This document shows, one piece after another, positions 48,922-58,717 of a stretch of DNA of 64,000 nucleotides. A program made the translations under genes and the position numbers. This DNA comes from Domibacillus indicus (GTDB lineage Bacteria > Bacillota > Bacilli > Bacillales > Domibacillaceae): contig NZ_JAMBOO010000016.1 in the NCBI RefSeq assembly GCF_023715895.1, positions 1-64,000 of the forward strand, written 5' to 3'. Below the pieces are notes generated by a model. The model had not been told where the DNA came from and did not search any database. It saw nothing but the letters and a program-made list of their open reading frames with translations. Numbering within the stretch: the stretch's first letter is position 1; every line of letters starts with the position of its first letter.

Positions 48922-51798
48922 TTAAACGCGGACAAGAACACGGCCCAATTGTTCATCAAGTGCTTTCACTTTTTCTTCCGTTACTAAATGCGAAACAAAT
49001 GGGGATTCCTGCATTTCTTTTACGGTTTTTTTCAAAACCTGCTTTAAAATCATCGGATTTTCGTTAATTTCCGGCAAAACGCCCAGCAGTACTTCCTTTG
49101 TATCTTCATTTCCAAGCAAGTCCCGCACCGTATCGTTTGTACTGTACATAAGCAGGTACGTTTTTGTTGGCATATACGTGAAGATATAATGCCCGGTGCC
49201 AAGCGTGATTGCGACAGCTGTTCCCTCCTGCTTTCCTTCAGACAGCGGCTGACTGTTTAATTGCACGTTTTGCAGGTCTGCATCCGGCAGTATAATATCC
49301 GCTGTTGTATTGAATGGAATGGTAAAATCAAATGTCAAAGAGCCGTCCTTTTCAATTGTCCATTCGCTTTTAATGAGCCCGGATGCCGACTCGAAGGATG
49401 CCTTCGCATAAGACAGCCTGCCAAACGGCTGCGGCTTCAGTTCAAACCGCTTAAAGCCAGGCGAATATTCAACGGGTGTGATACCGCACATATAACGGTA
49501 CATCCATTCGGCAATGGAACCATATGCGTAATGATTTAACGAGTTCATGCCGGTATCGCTGATACTGCCGTCTGAAAGCACAGAATTCCATCGTTCCCAG
49601 ATCGTTGTTGCTCCCATCTTCACCGCATATAGCCAGCTTGGATAATCGTCATTCAATAGCAGCTCATACGCATATTCATTGGCACCGCTTTCCGATAGAA
49701 CCGGGCAAAAATATGGAGTGCCGACAAATCCTGTTGTTAAATGCATGTCATCATCGCGCAGCTGCAGTTTCAAGTCTTCGATCAAACGCTGGCGGTACGA
49801 TTCCGGAACCAGATCCATATACAGCGCAACAATTTTCGCCGTCTGCGTAGGAATAGCACATCGACCATTGGCCGTAAAATATTCCTTTTGAATGGCTTCT
49901 TTAATTTCATCAACTAACGCTGTGTACTCATCCGCCAACACTGTGTACCCAAGCACCCGGGCTGCTTTTACGACCAGCTGGGCAGAGTAGCAATAATAAG
50001 CGGATGCAATATAATAGCTGTCGGTGCCGCCTGTTAAAATAGATGGATCTTTCACGTCAAGTGACAGCCAGTCTCCAAAGTGGAAACCTGCTTTCCAAAG
50101 ACGGCTGCCGCCCGATTCATCGTCCACCCGCTTAATATGATCCACCCAGTCTTTCATCGTATCAAACTGCTGGCGAAGCAGCTCCTTGTCACCATAATGC
50201 ATGTAAAGGATCCAAGGAATAACCGTTGCCGCGTCTCCCCATGCAGCCGATCCGTTCATTGCAAACATATTTTGAGCGTCTTTCGGCTTAATTGTCGGCA
50301 CAACGAATGGAACCGAGCCATTTAAGCGAATTTGCTCTTCACGCAGGTCTCGCATATATTTTTGATAGAAAGCGGGCGAATACATGTTATAGCAGGCTGT
50401 TGAAGCAAAGATTTGCGCATCTCCTGTCCAGCCCATTCTCTCGTCACGCTGCGGGCAGTCGGTCGGCACATCAAGAAAATTGCCTTTTTGCCCCCACATC
50501 GCATTTAAAAACAAGCGGTTCACATCTGGATTTGATGTTTCAATATGACCTGTTTTTTCTAATTCACTGTAAAGAACGCAGCCAGTAAAATCATCAATAT
50601 TCACTTGTTCAAAGCCATCCACTTTCACATAACGGAAGCCAAAGTATGTGAAAAACGGCTGCACCTCCCGCTCGCTCCCATCCGATATATACGTATACTC
50701 TGCTTTCGCTGTCCGGAAGTTATCCCGGTAAAAATTCTCTTCCTGCAAAATTTCGCCGAACTGCAAGTGCAGCTTCGTTCCAGCTGGTGCATTGGTTTTA
50801 AAACGAATCCATCCGGTCATATTTTGTCCCATATCGAGCACTGTTTCACCGGCAGGCGTGTGGATGATCCCGATCGGCTTGATTTCTTCCATGATTTTCA
50901 CCGGGGGGCTGAGACGGGCTGTCAGCTTATCTTTATCAAGACCCACGATTTGAACACCATGCCAATCATTTCCCACTGGGGCACAAGCCCAGTTTTCCAC
51001 TTCTCTATTTGCATCGTATGCTTCTCCATCATACACACCGCTGAATGTTATAGGAGAAGGCGCGGACTGCCACGTTTCATCTGTTGTAATCCGCCGTTCT
51101 GAGCCATCAGCTAATGTCAAGATGATCTCGCCAATAAACGCCAGCTGATCACCGTAAATATTTTCGTATCCTCCCTCAAAGCCAAAGCGCCCTTTATACA
51201 TCCCGTTTCCAAGCATAACGCCAATTGCATTCTCTCCCGGCGTTAAAAGATCTGTAATATCATACGTTTGGTACTGCAGCCAAAAATCGTACGCATGAAA
51301 GCCCGGCGCTAAATATTCATCGCCCGCTTTTTGACCGTTTATGAACAGCTCATACAAACCTACTCCACAAACATAAGCACGTGCCGAGATGATATTTTCT
51401 GGAAGACTAAACTCCTTTCTAAGAAGCGGATGAATGTCTTTGTCAAAATCTGCTGCAATCCAATTCCCCTGCCATGGCTCATCCATCTTTGCTGTTTCAA
51501 AAAAAACAGGATCACTTGTTGCTTGCCCGCCTGCATTTCCCCAGACTGTAACACGCCAGAAATAGCGGGTGCGCGGAGCAAGTTCAATATTCGGCATAAA
51601 TGACAAGCTGTCAATAGCTTCTCGTTTACCGCTGTCAAACACAATTTCCTGAAATAGTTCGTCCTCTGCGATTTCCACTTGGGCCGCTGTCTGGTATTGG
51701 TCTGAACTGGACTCAGTGATCCATGAAAGCCGAACATTATTGAACTCGAAACCAAGCGGATTTTCAACATGATTGGTGCGAAGCTTTGAAATTTTCAT
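48922..51798 (-). CDS. Alpha-L-rhamnosidase, GH78
   Basis: This 958-residue protein has the full GH78 layout: N-terminal beta-domains (LGFEFNNVRLSW, then LRKEFSLPENIISARAYVCG), the Bac_rhamnosid domain, the (alpha/alpha)6 catalytic domain with DCPQRDERMGWTGDAQIF around residue 440, and a C-terminal beta-sandwich. Acidic catalytic residues are in that motif. There is no signal peptide, so it acts on imported rhamnosides. A C-terminal extension of about 70 residues after the beta-sandwich (LLGNEDTKEVLLGVLPEI) is unusual. The start follows GGAGGAG. Confidence 0.95.
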   Translation of the reverse strand: MKISKLRTNHVENPLGFEFNNVRLSWITESSSDQYQTAAQVEIAEDELFQEIVFDSGKREAIDSLSFMPNIELAPRTRYFWRVTVWGNAGGQATSDPVFFETAKMDEPWQGNWIAADFDKDIHPLLRKEFSLPENIISARAYVCGVGLYELFINGQKAGDEYLAPGFHAYDFWLQYQTYDITDLLTPGENAIGVMLGNGMYKGRFGFEGGYENIYGDQLAFIGEIILTLADGSERRITTDETWQSAPSPITFSGVYDGEAYDANREVENWACAPVGNDWHGVQIVGLDKDKLTARLSPPVKIMEEIKPIGIIHTPAGETVLDMGQNMTGWIRFKTNAPAGTKLHLQFGEILQEENFYRDNFRTAKAEYTYISDGSEREVQPFFTYFGFRYVKVDGFEQVNIDDFTGCVLYSELEKTGHIETSNPDVNRLFLNAMWGQKGNFLDVPTDCPQRDERMGWTGDAQIFASTACYNMYSPAFYQKYMRDLREEQIRLNGSVPFVVPTIKPKDAQNMFAMNGSAAWGDAATVIPWILYMHYGDKELLRQQFDTMKDWVDHIKRVDDESGGSRLWKAGFHFGDWLSLDVKDPSILTGGTDSYYIASAYYCYSAQLVVKAARVLGYTVLADEYTALVDEIKEAIQKEYFTANGRCAIPTQTAKIVALYMDLVPESYRQRLIEDLKLQLRDDDMHLTTGFVGTPYFCPVLSESGANEYAYELLLNDDYPSWLYAVKMGATTIWERWNSVLSDGSISDTGMNSLNHYAYGSIAEWMYRYMCGITPVEYSPGFKRFELKPQPFGRLSYAKASFESASGLIKSEWTIEKDGSLTFDFTIPFNTTADIILPDADLQNVQLNSQPLSEGKQEGTAVAITLGTGHYIFTYMPTKTYLLMYSTNDTVRDLLGNEDTKEVLLGVLPEINENPMILKQVLKKTVKEMQESPFVSHLVTEEKVKALDEQLGRVLVRV

Positions 51799-51889
51799 CG
51801 TACTCCTCCAATTTCTTTTATTGTTTTAAAATTATTTCCGAGTTATGCAACAAAACGAGATACCACGTGAAAAATGCTTTTTTATTAAT

Positions 51890-51918
51890 AGAAAGAAAGC
51901 ACCTATTTAAACAGGTGC
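51890..51918 (-). terminator. Hairpin after the ABC permease genes
   Basis: GCACCT/AGGTGC stem with an 8-base AT loop and TTTCTTTC on the minus strand, between the permease gene and GH78. Confidence 0.65.
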
Positions 51919-51925
51919 AGTCTTT

Positions 51926-52822
51926 TTATTTAACGGAACCGCTTGTCATTCCAGCTACAATTTGTTTATTAAAGAAAATAAACAAAATAAGCGGCGGAAT
52001 CGAGATAATTAAAATATTCGTAAACAGCAAGTTCCATTGTGTGCTATATAAGCTCATAAAGTTGTAAAGTGTCAGTTGCAGAGTCGCATTTTCAGAACCC
52101 GGGAAGAAATAAAGCGGGTTGACAAAATCATTGTAAATACCAACAGCAGTAAGGACAATGACCGTTGCTGACACGGGCTTCAACAGCGGCAAAATAATTC
52201 TAAAAAACAATTGGAGCCGGCCGCACCCGTCAATCAATGCTGCTTCGTCGATCTGCTTCGGAATCGTCGCCATAAAGCTTCGGTACAAAATAACGGTAAA
52301 TGGCAGATTCAGTGCTACTTCTACAAGCACAATACCTGGCATTGTCTTAAATAAACCGATGCCTTCCAACACCCAAATCGTCGGTACGACAGCCGGCGGA
52401 ATAATAAGGCCTGCCAGCAGCAAAAAGTTGTAAAATGGTGAGAGCTTTGTGGTTTTCCGATGCAGTACGTATCCTGCCATTGCCCCAAACAAGATTAACA
52501 GGACAATAGAAAAGCCAGTAATGAGCGCACTGTTCATAAACGCCCGTACAATCATTCCATTTTCAGCTGCAAATACAGCTGCAATATTTTCTGTCAACTG
52601 AAACTCTGTCGGCCATGCCATATTAAGAAGAGATGCTTCAGGTGTAGTTTTAGCCGCATTGACAAAAACAAAATAAAGAGGGATACCGAACAGAATCATC
52701 GTTACCAATACAGCAACCACTTCCATGAAAACCTGCCGGATACCCTTTCGTTTTACTTTAAAACCTTTTTTCATTTTTAAAGACGGCTGGACCCTTGATG
52801 TACTTTCAACAGCTTTGCTCAT
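51926..52822 (-). CDS. Carbohydrate ABC importer permease (MalG/YesQ type)
   Basis: This 298-residue protein has six predicted helices and the EAA loop EAALIDGCGRLQLFFRIILPLLKP, read as conserved pieces EAALIDGCG and ILPLLKP. It is a CUT1 family inner-membrane permease. It overlaps the upstream permease stop by one base, and the ribosome site is GAGGTGG. No ATPase gene is nearby; a shared MsmX-type ATPase elsewhere is usual for such systems. Confidence 0.92.
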   Translation of the reverse strand: MSKAVESTSRVQPSLKMKKGFKVKRKGIRQVFMEVVAVLVTMILFGIPLYFVFVNAAKTTPEASLLNMAWPTEFQLTENIAAVFAAENGMIVRAFMNSALITGFSIVLLILFGAMAGYVLHRKTTKLSPFYNFLLLAGLIIPPAVVPTIWVLEGIGLFKTMPGIVLVEVALNLPFTVILYRSFMATIPKQIDEAALIDGCGRLQLFFRIILPLLKPVSATVIVLTAVGIYNDFVNPLYFFPGSENATLQLTLYNFMSLYSTQWNLLFTNILIISIPPLILFIFFNKQIVAGMTSGSVK

Positions 52823-53688
52823 TATAAGTCCACCTCTTTTCTGTTTAAATACGCATAAAGCGGGAATGCCAGCATGGAAACAAGCAGGAATAAAATAACG
52901 TTGCCAGCAGTCGACAGCCCGTAGAAGCCAGCTTGGTACTGCTTATAAATAATCGAAGCAATCAAGTCAGTCGTAAAACCAGGACCGCCCTTTGTCATAG
53001 ACCATACTAAGTCAAAGGAGCGCAGGCCGCCGATAAACGCAAGAATGATAACCGTGTTCATGGCCGGACGGCTAAGCGGAAGAATAATACTCCAAAACTT
53101 ATTCCACCCGTTACCGCCGTCAATCATGAGCGCTTCATAATAATCCTGCGGGATCGACATGATACCGGCGATAAAAATAACCGTTGCCATCCCAATACCT
53201 TTCCAAACATCCACTAACGCCACAGACAATAGTGCAATTTGCGTATCACCAAGCCAGTCTGGACCGGCAATGCCAACAATTGAAAGCGCCGCGTTAATCA
53301 TTCCCTGTGTTGGATGCATCATCATTGAAAACGCGATACCGACCGCTATCGTACTGAGGAGTGTTGGAAAAAAGATCATCGAGCGAATAAATCCAACACT
53401 CCGGAGACGCTGGCTGAGAAAGACGCCAAGAAGCAGCCCCAGCACTACTTTTAGAACACAGGTAACGACCGCATAAATAACCGTGTTTTTAAAACCAATG
53501 TTTAGCGACGGCTCTGATAAAAATGTTTTAAAGTTTTCCAGTCCAATAAATTTCCAATCGGTTAAGGACCACCATGTCATGCTAAAGAAAAAAGATAGGA
53601 TAGTTGGCAGCAGAAAAAAGATGAAATAGATGATGCCAGCCGGCAGCAGAAAATAATAGCTGTATGTTTTTGCAGTTAAACTGTTCAT
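52822..53688 (-). CDS. Carbohydrate ABC importer permease (MalF/YesP type)
   Basis: This 288-residue protein has six helices and the EAA motif EALMIDGGNGWNKFWSIILP (about residue 185-205). It pairs with the MalG-type permease. It follows the binding-protein gene by 63 bases, with a small hairpin between them. Confidence 0.92.
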   Translation of the reverse strand: MNSLTAKTYSYYFLLPAGIIYFIFFLLPTILSFFFSMTWWSLTDWKFIGLENFKTFLSEPSLNIGFKNTVIYAVVTCVLKVVLGLLLGVFLSQRLRSVGFIRSMIFFPTLLSTIAVGIAFSMMMHPTQGMINAALSIVGIAGPDWLGDTQIALLSVALVDVWKGIGMATVIFIAGIMSIPQDYYEALMIDGGNGWNKFWSIILPLSRPAMNTVIILAFIGGLRSFDLVWSMTKGGPGFTTDLIASIIYKQYQAGFYGLSTAGNVILFLLVSMLAFPLYAYLNRKEVDL

Positions 53689-53714
53689 AAATACGTACTC
53701 CTTTCTTTTGAGAA

Positions 53715-53738
53715 GAGCCCTGCCAAAGAGCAGGGCTG
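53715..53738 (-). terminator. Attenuator-like hairpin after the binding-protein gene
   Basis: AGCCCTGC/GGCAGGGCT stem with a short loop and CTTCTC tail on the minus strand, between the binding protein and permease genes. It probably lowers permease expression or stabilises the upstream mRNA. Confidence 0.6.
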
Positions 53739-53751
53739 TCTCATTTCTTTC

Positions 53752-55062
53752 TTACCAGCCTTCAAGGCCAAGCTGTTTTGCCTGTTTTTCAACATCGCTG
53801 TCATATGCTTTCGCACCTTCTTCAGCTGTTTTAATGCCACTGCCCACTTCTGTTGTGAGCTGTTCAAGGCTTGGACCTTTTACAGGGCTTAAGAATTCAA
53901 GTGCCGGTGTTACTTTTCCTTCATTGATGTAAGGAAGCATGTCTTTTACAACACCATATACGTCATCTGGAAGAGTTGTGTCTTTAATCGCAAGCGGACC
54001 TTCTGGTTTTTCAGCAGCAAGAAATGCCTCTACCCCTTCGGGTGAAACTAATGTTTCTACCCATTTTTTCGCTGCATCGACATTTTCACTGTTTTTGTTA
54101 ATGTACACAGCCCCAGGCATCCAAACCGTAAAGCCATTTGTTTCTGCGCTGTCACCAGGCTGAGGGAATACACCAATGTCTTCCATTTGATCCGGATAAT
54201 TTTGTGCGATCATCGGAATAGCAAGTGAAATCATTGGATAATGAACACCTGTCCCTTCTGCCAGCATTTTTACACCTGCATCAAGTGTTGTTGCCAAGTA
54301 ATCTTCATTCATGTAGCCGCCTTCATGAATTTCCTGCAGTTTTTCAAAGCTGCGGAGCGCCGCTGGTGTTGTTGAAAATTTCGCTTTGTTGGCTGTAAAA
54401 TCTTCAGCAAAAGTTGGTTCCTCAGTTATCACATTGTGATTGTCAGCCAGCACGGGAACCTGCGATGTCCATGTATCTTTGTATGAGCCAATTACAGCTG
54501 TTTTGCCCGCTGCTTTGATTTTTTCATTGTTTGCCATCAGCTCCTCCCATGTTTTTGGTACAGACAGGCCGAGCTCTTTGTATACTTTTTTGTTATAAAA
54601 CCATCCGCCTACCCCCACTGTGGAGGCTGGTGCACCAAAAACTTTATCATTAACTGTAACCGTTTGTTTAAAATCATCTGTGACGTTTTCCATAAACGGC
54701 TCATTTGTTACATCCACAAAATTTTGTTCTGGATTAAGCGCTTGCAAAAGGGAGCCGGAATTATAGTAAACAAGATCGCTCATATCGCCTGTGGCAAGCC
54801 GCGTCTTAACAATATTATCGCCTTCTGTACCGCCAGGACGTGTTTCAAATTCCGTTTTAATACCGTGTTTTTCTTCCACAAGCTCCGCAATAGCTTCAAC
54901 CGATGCACGGGAAGACTGGTTGTCAATGAGTAGCGTCAGAGTTGCACCATCCCCGCCTCCACTGCCGCCAGTGGCTTCTTCTGCGTCACTGCCACACCCT
55001 GCAAGCAGTCCTGCAAATAATGCCGCACTTGATAATGCTGTAAGAAACTTTTTCTTTTTCAT
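53752..55062 (-). CDS. Sugar-binding lipoprotein of a CUT1 ABC importer
   Basis: This 436-residue protein has a lipoprotein signal peptide with lipobox LLAGC (Cys23), followed by an acidic/Gly linker and a family 1 extracellular solute-binding fold (GGWFYNKKVYKELGLSVPKT). It likely binds rhamnose-containing oligosaccharides, judged only from the neighbours. A cre-like palindrome lies 40-55 bases upstream, and the YesMN-type two-component genes are immediately upstream. Confidence 0.93.
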   Translation of the reverse strand: MKKKKFLTALSSAALFAGLLAGCGSDAEEATGGSGGGDGATLTLLIDNQSSRASVEAIAELVEEKHGIKTEFETRPGGTEGDNIVKTRLATGDMSDLVYYNSGSLLQALNPEQNFVDVTNEPFMENVTDDFKQTVTVNDKVFGAPASTVGVGGWFYNKKVYKELGLSVPKTWEELMANNEKIKAAGKTAVIGSYKDTWTSQVPVLADNHNVITEEPTFAEDFTANKAKFSTTPAALRSFEKLQEIHEGGYMNEDYLATTLDAGVKMLAEGTGVHYPMISLAIPMIAQNYPDQMEDIGVFPQPGDSAETNGFTVWMPGAVYINKNSENVDAAKKWVETLVSPEGVEAFLAAEKPEGPLAIKDTTLPDDVYGVVKDMLPYINEGKVTPALEFLSPVKGPSLEQLTTEVGSGIKTAEEGAKAYDSDVEKQAKQLGLEGW

Positions 55063-55102
55063 TTTCCTGCCCCCTCGTTTCTGTTTTTCTTTGATAACCT
55101 AA

Positions 55103-55118
55103 TTGTAAGTGCTTACAA
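55103..55118. promoter_or_regulatory. Palindromic cre-like site before the sugar ABC importer
   Basis: TTGTAAG-TG-CTTACAA has perfect 7-bp arms and differs from cre by one position. It lies in the promoter region of the binding-protein gene. Confidence 0.5.
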
Positions 55119-55170
55119 AATTAAAAATAAGTGCTCATAATTTGTATTGATGTCCGATTTTTTTAGAAAA

Positions 55171-55201
55171 CAAAAAAACAGGCTTCCTCAATGCCTGTTT
55201 A
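55171..55201 (-). terminator. Terminator of the two-component genes region
   Basis: AACAGGCA/GCCTGTT stem, loop of about 10 bases, and seven T on the minus strand, downstream of the response regulator gene on the minus strand (55255-56736). Confidence 0.7.
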
Positions 55202-55254
55202 TTCTGTCGATGACGCAAATCGATTTTAGGTGCGTTATAATACCGAAGAAAAAA

Positions 55255-56736
55255 TTACTGACTTTCTTTATACTGGCCGGGACTCACTCCTGTTTGTTTT
55301 TTAAACAGCTCAGAGAAATGCCGGTAGCTGTGGTAACCAACTTGTTCGCTGACTTCGGCGACTTTTCCTCCCGCAAGGAGCAGCTCTTTTGCTTTTTCAA
55401 TACGGATGTACGTTAGGTATTTGATATAGGACTTGCCAACTTTGTCTTTAAAGAGCAGGCTAAAATAGGTACTATTCATGCCGACATGATCGGCGACTTC
55501 CTGCAAGGTAATATCTTGATTAAACCGGCTTTCCATGTAGGCACATGCACGCTCTGCCGCCCCTTGTTTTTCGGTTGTGCGCACCCGCAAAATCCACTTC
55601 ATAATCAAGTCCATTTGTACATACAGCCAGTCAAACAGCTGCTCTTTTGTCTGGATAGCTCGGATTTCCTGCTGCGGAAAGTAGCCTCCCTCTTTTATGG
55701 TATGTATATCTCCGCCTGTTTCTTTCGCGACTTCCTGTGCCAAATAGATAAGCTTCAGGACTTCACTTTCAAGTACATCCGGATTCAGCTTTTGTGTTTC
55801 CAGCTCTTCTCTAAAATGCTCTAACTCACCAAGCAGACCGCCTTCATCTACTGTGCGAATCTTAAAAATAATGCTTTTCTCAAGTTCTGACAGATAGCGC
55901 GGCAGCCGCGTATTTTCTCCGATGTCTTCAAACCGGATCCAGCCAGTCTCTTCCATAAATAAACCGTATTTTAAAGCATGCTGGGCATCACCGTAGCTTT
56001 GCGGAGCCTCGACAAGCGCCGTTACTGTCCGGCCAGAGCCGATAACTAATTTGTTTGGAAACGCAAGTAATCGCCGAATCAGCTCTTCAGAATGGAGCGT
56101 AAAATGAAACACGATACCTAGCCGCTCGTGCCCGTTGCGAACTGTGACAATTCGGTAATCATCCGGATCCGGCAGGAACATGTGATCACCTGACAAAGCA
56201 AGCACGGTCACAGCCTGTACTCGGCTTGCGTCATCGCCGAATGCTTCCCGCCACTTCTCAATGGCACCTTCATGCCCCAGCAGCAAATCCATTGTCGCTT
56301 TTTCCAGCCGCTCCTGCTGCGTGCCTTCCCATTCCGCCTCCAGCTGTTCAATACGCTTCTGTTCTTTAATTTTCTTGATTGTTTTCAATAGAACTTCTTC
56401 AATCATCGGTAGTGTAATTGGCTTTTCTAAATAGTCCACTACACCCAGCCTAATCGCTTTTTTCAAATAGTCCACTTCATTAAATCCGCTAAACACAATG
56501 CACGCAGTCTCAGGGGCTTCTTTCATGATTTCTTCAATGACCTGCAGACCTGTTAAGCCCGGCATACGAATATCGGTTAACACAATATCGGGCTTCATTT
56601 CTTCAAATAAGCGAAGCGCTTCTAAACCGTCTGAAGCTGTACCAGCCAGTTCAATTCCGTGTTTGTTCCAGTCAATCATCATGCGCAAACCTTGCAGCAC
56701 AATATACTCATCATCAAATACAACGGCTTTTAACAC
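55255..56736 (-). CDS. AraC-type response regulator (YesN family)
   Basis: This 493-residue protein has an N-terminal receiver with phosphoacceptor Asp55 (IVLTDIRMPG) and acidic pair FDDE, a long middle region and a C-terminal AraC DNA-binding domain (ITLQEVADHVGMNSTYFS; GYHSYRHFSELFKKQTGVSP). The start is GTG behind AAAGGAGAG. With the upstream sensor kinase it probably activates the sugar ABC importer and rhamnosidase genes in response to extracellular oligosaccharide. Confidence 0.93.
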   Translation of the reverse strand: MLKAVVFDDEYIVLQGLRMMIDWNKHGIELAGTASDGLEALRLFEEMKPDIVLTDIRMPGLTGLQVIEEIMKEAPETACIVFSGFNEVDYLKKAIRLGVVDYLEKPITLPMIEEVLLKTIKKIKEQKRIEQLEAEWEGTQQERLEKATMDLLLGHEGAIEKWREAFGDDASRVQAVTVLALSGDHMFLPDPDDYRIVTVRNGHERLGIVFHFTLHSEELIRRLLAFPNKLVIGSGRTVTALVEAPQSYGDAQHALKYGLFMEETGWIRFEDIGENTRLPRYLSELEKSIIFKIRTVDEGGLLGELEHFREELETQKLNPDVLESEVLKLIYLAQEVAKETGGDIHTIKEGGYFPQQEIRAIQTKEQLFDWLYVQMDLIMKWILRVRTTEKQGAAERACAYMESRFNQDITLQEVADHVGMNSTYFSLLFKDKVGKSYIKYLTYIRIEKAKELLLAGGKVAEVSEQVGYHSYRHFSELFKKQTGVSPGQYKESQ

Positions 56737-56739
56737 GCG

Positions 56740-58500
56740 CTACTTCTCTCCTTTCTTTTCTGGAAATTGCAGTTCCACTTTTGTTCCTTTTCCCGGTTCG
56801 CTTGCAACTTTGAATGTACTTTCCGGTCCGTAAAACAGCAGAAGCCGCTCTTTTACATTGCTCATGCCAAACCCCTCATTCGCTTTTGAAACATCTTCCA
56901 TGCCAACACCATCGTCTTCCACAGTAAATTTGAACAGGCCATCATTTTCCCATCCGGTTACGCGGATCGTACCCGGCCCAACTTTCTGTTCAAGACCATG
57001 ATAAATGGCATTTTCTACAAGTGGCTGCAGGAGCAGCTTTAGCATCGGCCTATCCAGCATTGCAGGGTCTACGTCTTCTATGTACGTGAAACGGTCCTGA
57101 TACCGTAAATTTTGGATGGTAATGTAATGGCGGATATGATCGAGTTCATCCTTCACAGAAATTTGTTCTTTTCCTTTGCTTAAACTGATCTTAAAGCTTT
57201 CTGACAGGGCGAGCGCCATTTTGGCGATATCCGGATTGTTGTTAATGGTCGCCATCCAGTACATGGAATCAAGCGTGTTATACAAAAAATGCGGCTTAAT
57301 TTGCGCCTGCAGCACTTTCAACTCAGCTTCCCGTTCTTTTAGCTGAGCACGAACCAGCTCTTCACTCAATTCTTTGTTTTCCGTTGTGACCCGCTTGAAT
57401 GTCTCACCGATTTCTGTAATTTCATCATTCTTTTTGTTTTCACTGCCTATCCCATGGCTGCTCCAATCCGATGTTAGTAATTTCAGTTGAAGAAAAGGCT
57501 GGGTCAGCCGGCCGGATGCAACAAATGATAAATACAAAGAGACCATAACCATTAAAATAGCAAGAAGTGCGGTCGCATTCCGGATGCCGCTCGACTGGCT
57601 GAACAGTTCGTCTTCATCGATGGTGTGCACAAATGTCCAGCCAGTCGTATCGTTTTGATAACTGCTGACAAGGTTTCCGTCTTCTTTCAAGCTGTCAATT
57701 GTTCCCTCAAGTGTACTTCGGTGACTAAGAGAAGACCTGCTGACAATGGGATCACTATACACACTTCGAACAATGGAACCTGAATCATCAAACACCATCG
57801 TTTTACTGTTACCGCTTTCATTTATAGCCCGCTCAAATAACGATTTTTTTACATTCACAACAAGCATGCCGAGATCTCTTTCTTCAAAAACCCCTTCCGC
57901 ATCCCGAAGCAGTTTAACTGAAGAAAAGGTTTGTTCAGACTGGTTGCCGACTAGCACATTCCTGCTGAAAAAGGTAATGCCGCCTTCTGCTTTTAGTCCT
58001 TCCTGATACCATTTTTCACCTTCGATTTCTGGGAATGAGCCGCCGTTATCGAATAAACCGATGCTGTTAGAATTGCCGTAGCAGTATGGACGGTGATGAA
58101 TATCAAATAAGCAGACCGAGTCGATATCTTGTGTATCAATAAAATAGCTGTAAATGATGTAATCAATCCGGTTAAGTGTCTCATTCGTCATCGTCGCACT
58201 GTCTATTTCATTGTTTGCCGCACTTTCTTTTAGCTCGCTTTGAAGATCTTGGTTCCATGACATAAGCCGTTCCAAATTAATAACATTTTGAAGCAGTAAA
58301 TCTGCACTTTCACTCGATGTTTTTAATTGGTTCGCTGTTGCCTGCAGCTGGTTCTCAGCCAGTGTATTTTTGGCGATATTATAGGAAATGAAACCAAGTG
58401 CGGCAATCGGCAAAATCGAAATAATCAGCATGGTTACAAAATATTTTTGGCGAATCTTAACGGGGCGTACCCATTTCATCAAATTATCCCATTTATTCAT
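56740..58500 (-). CDS. Sensor histidine kinase (YesM family)
   Basis: This product has about 586 residues from ATG 58500 (ribosome site AAAGGGG). It has an N-terminal helix, an extracellular Cache-like sensor domain, a second helix (LLAILMVMVSLYLSFVA), a HAMP-like segment, the phosphoacceptor His in QIKPHFLYN and an ATPase domain (LVENAIYHGLEQK, DDGVGM, GFGMSNVKERL). It is the LytS/YesM type that pairs with AraC-like regulators. The response regulator follows after 3 bases. Confidence 0.93.
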   Translation of the reverse strand: MNKWDNLMKWVRPVKIRQKYFVTMLIISILPIAALGFISYNIAKNTLAENQLQATANQLKTSSESADLLLQNVINLERLMSWNQDLQSELKESAANNEIDSATMTNETLNRIDYIIYSYFIDTQDIDSVCLFDIHHRPYCYGNSNSIGLFDNGGSFPEIEGEKWYQEGLKAEGGITFFSRNVLVGNQSEQTFSSVKLLRDAEGVFEERDLGMLVVNVKKSLFERAINESGNSKTMVFDDSGSIVRSVYSDPIVSRSSLSHRSTLEGTIDSLKEDGNLVSSYQNDTTGWTFVHTIDEDELFSQSSGIRNATALLAILMVMVSLYLSFVASGRLTQPFLQLKLLTSDWSSHGIGSENKKNDEITEIGETFKRVTTENKELSEELVRAQLKEREAELKVLQAQIKPHFLYNTLDSMYWMATINNNPDIAKMALALSESFKISLSKGKEQISVKDELDHIRHYITIQNLRYQDRFTYIEDVDPAMLDRPMLKLLLQPLVENAIYHGLEQKVGPGTIRVTGWENDGLFKFTVEDDGVGMEDVSKANEGFGMSNVKERLLLFYGPESTFKVASEPGKGTKVELQFPEKKGEK

Positions 58501-58592
58501 TTTCATCCCCTTTCCCTATGTAAAACAAATAGACCACTTTTGGATACCGGTTGTCAATAGCACTTTTTCTTTTATCATTTTCAGCGAGAACA

Positions 58593-58620
58593 CTCCCACT
58601 TCAAGCTTGCTAAGTGGGGG
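58593..58620 (+). repeat. Left-end subterminal hairpin of the IS element
   Basis: CTCCCACTT (58593-58601) pairs with AAGTGGGGG (58612-58620) across a 10-base loop; the right end has the same stem. Confidence 0.7.
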
Positions 58621-58653
58621 ATGAATCGCTGCTCTTTCAGTCATTCTTTTTCC

Positions 58654-58683
58654 TTGAACGCACTATTGCTAAAATGGTATAAT
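58654..58683 (+). promoter_or_regulatory. tnpB promoter
   Basis: TTGAAC (58654-58659) and TATAAT (58678-58683) with an 18-base spacer, ahead of a GGGGGTGGAG ribosome site. Confidence 0.7.
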
Positions 58684-58717
58684 TAGGTATAGAACAAATG
58701 TTCAGGGGGTGGAGAAA

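Noticed and set aside
58571-58575. TTTAT as the definite TAM of the TnpB element
   Set aside because: The left boundary cannot be proved without an empty site; kept only as a possibility.
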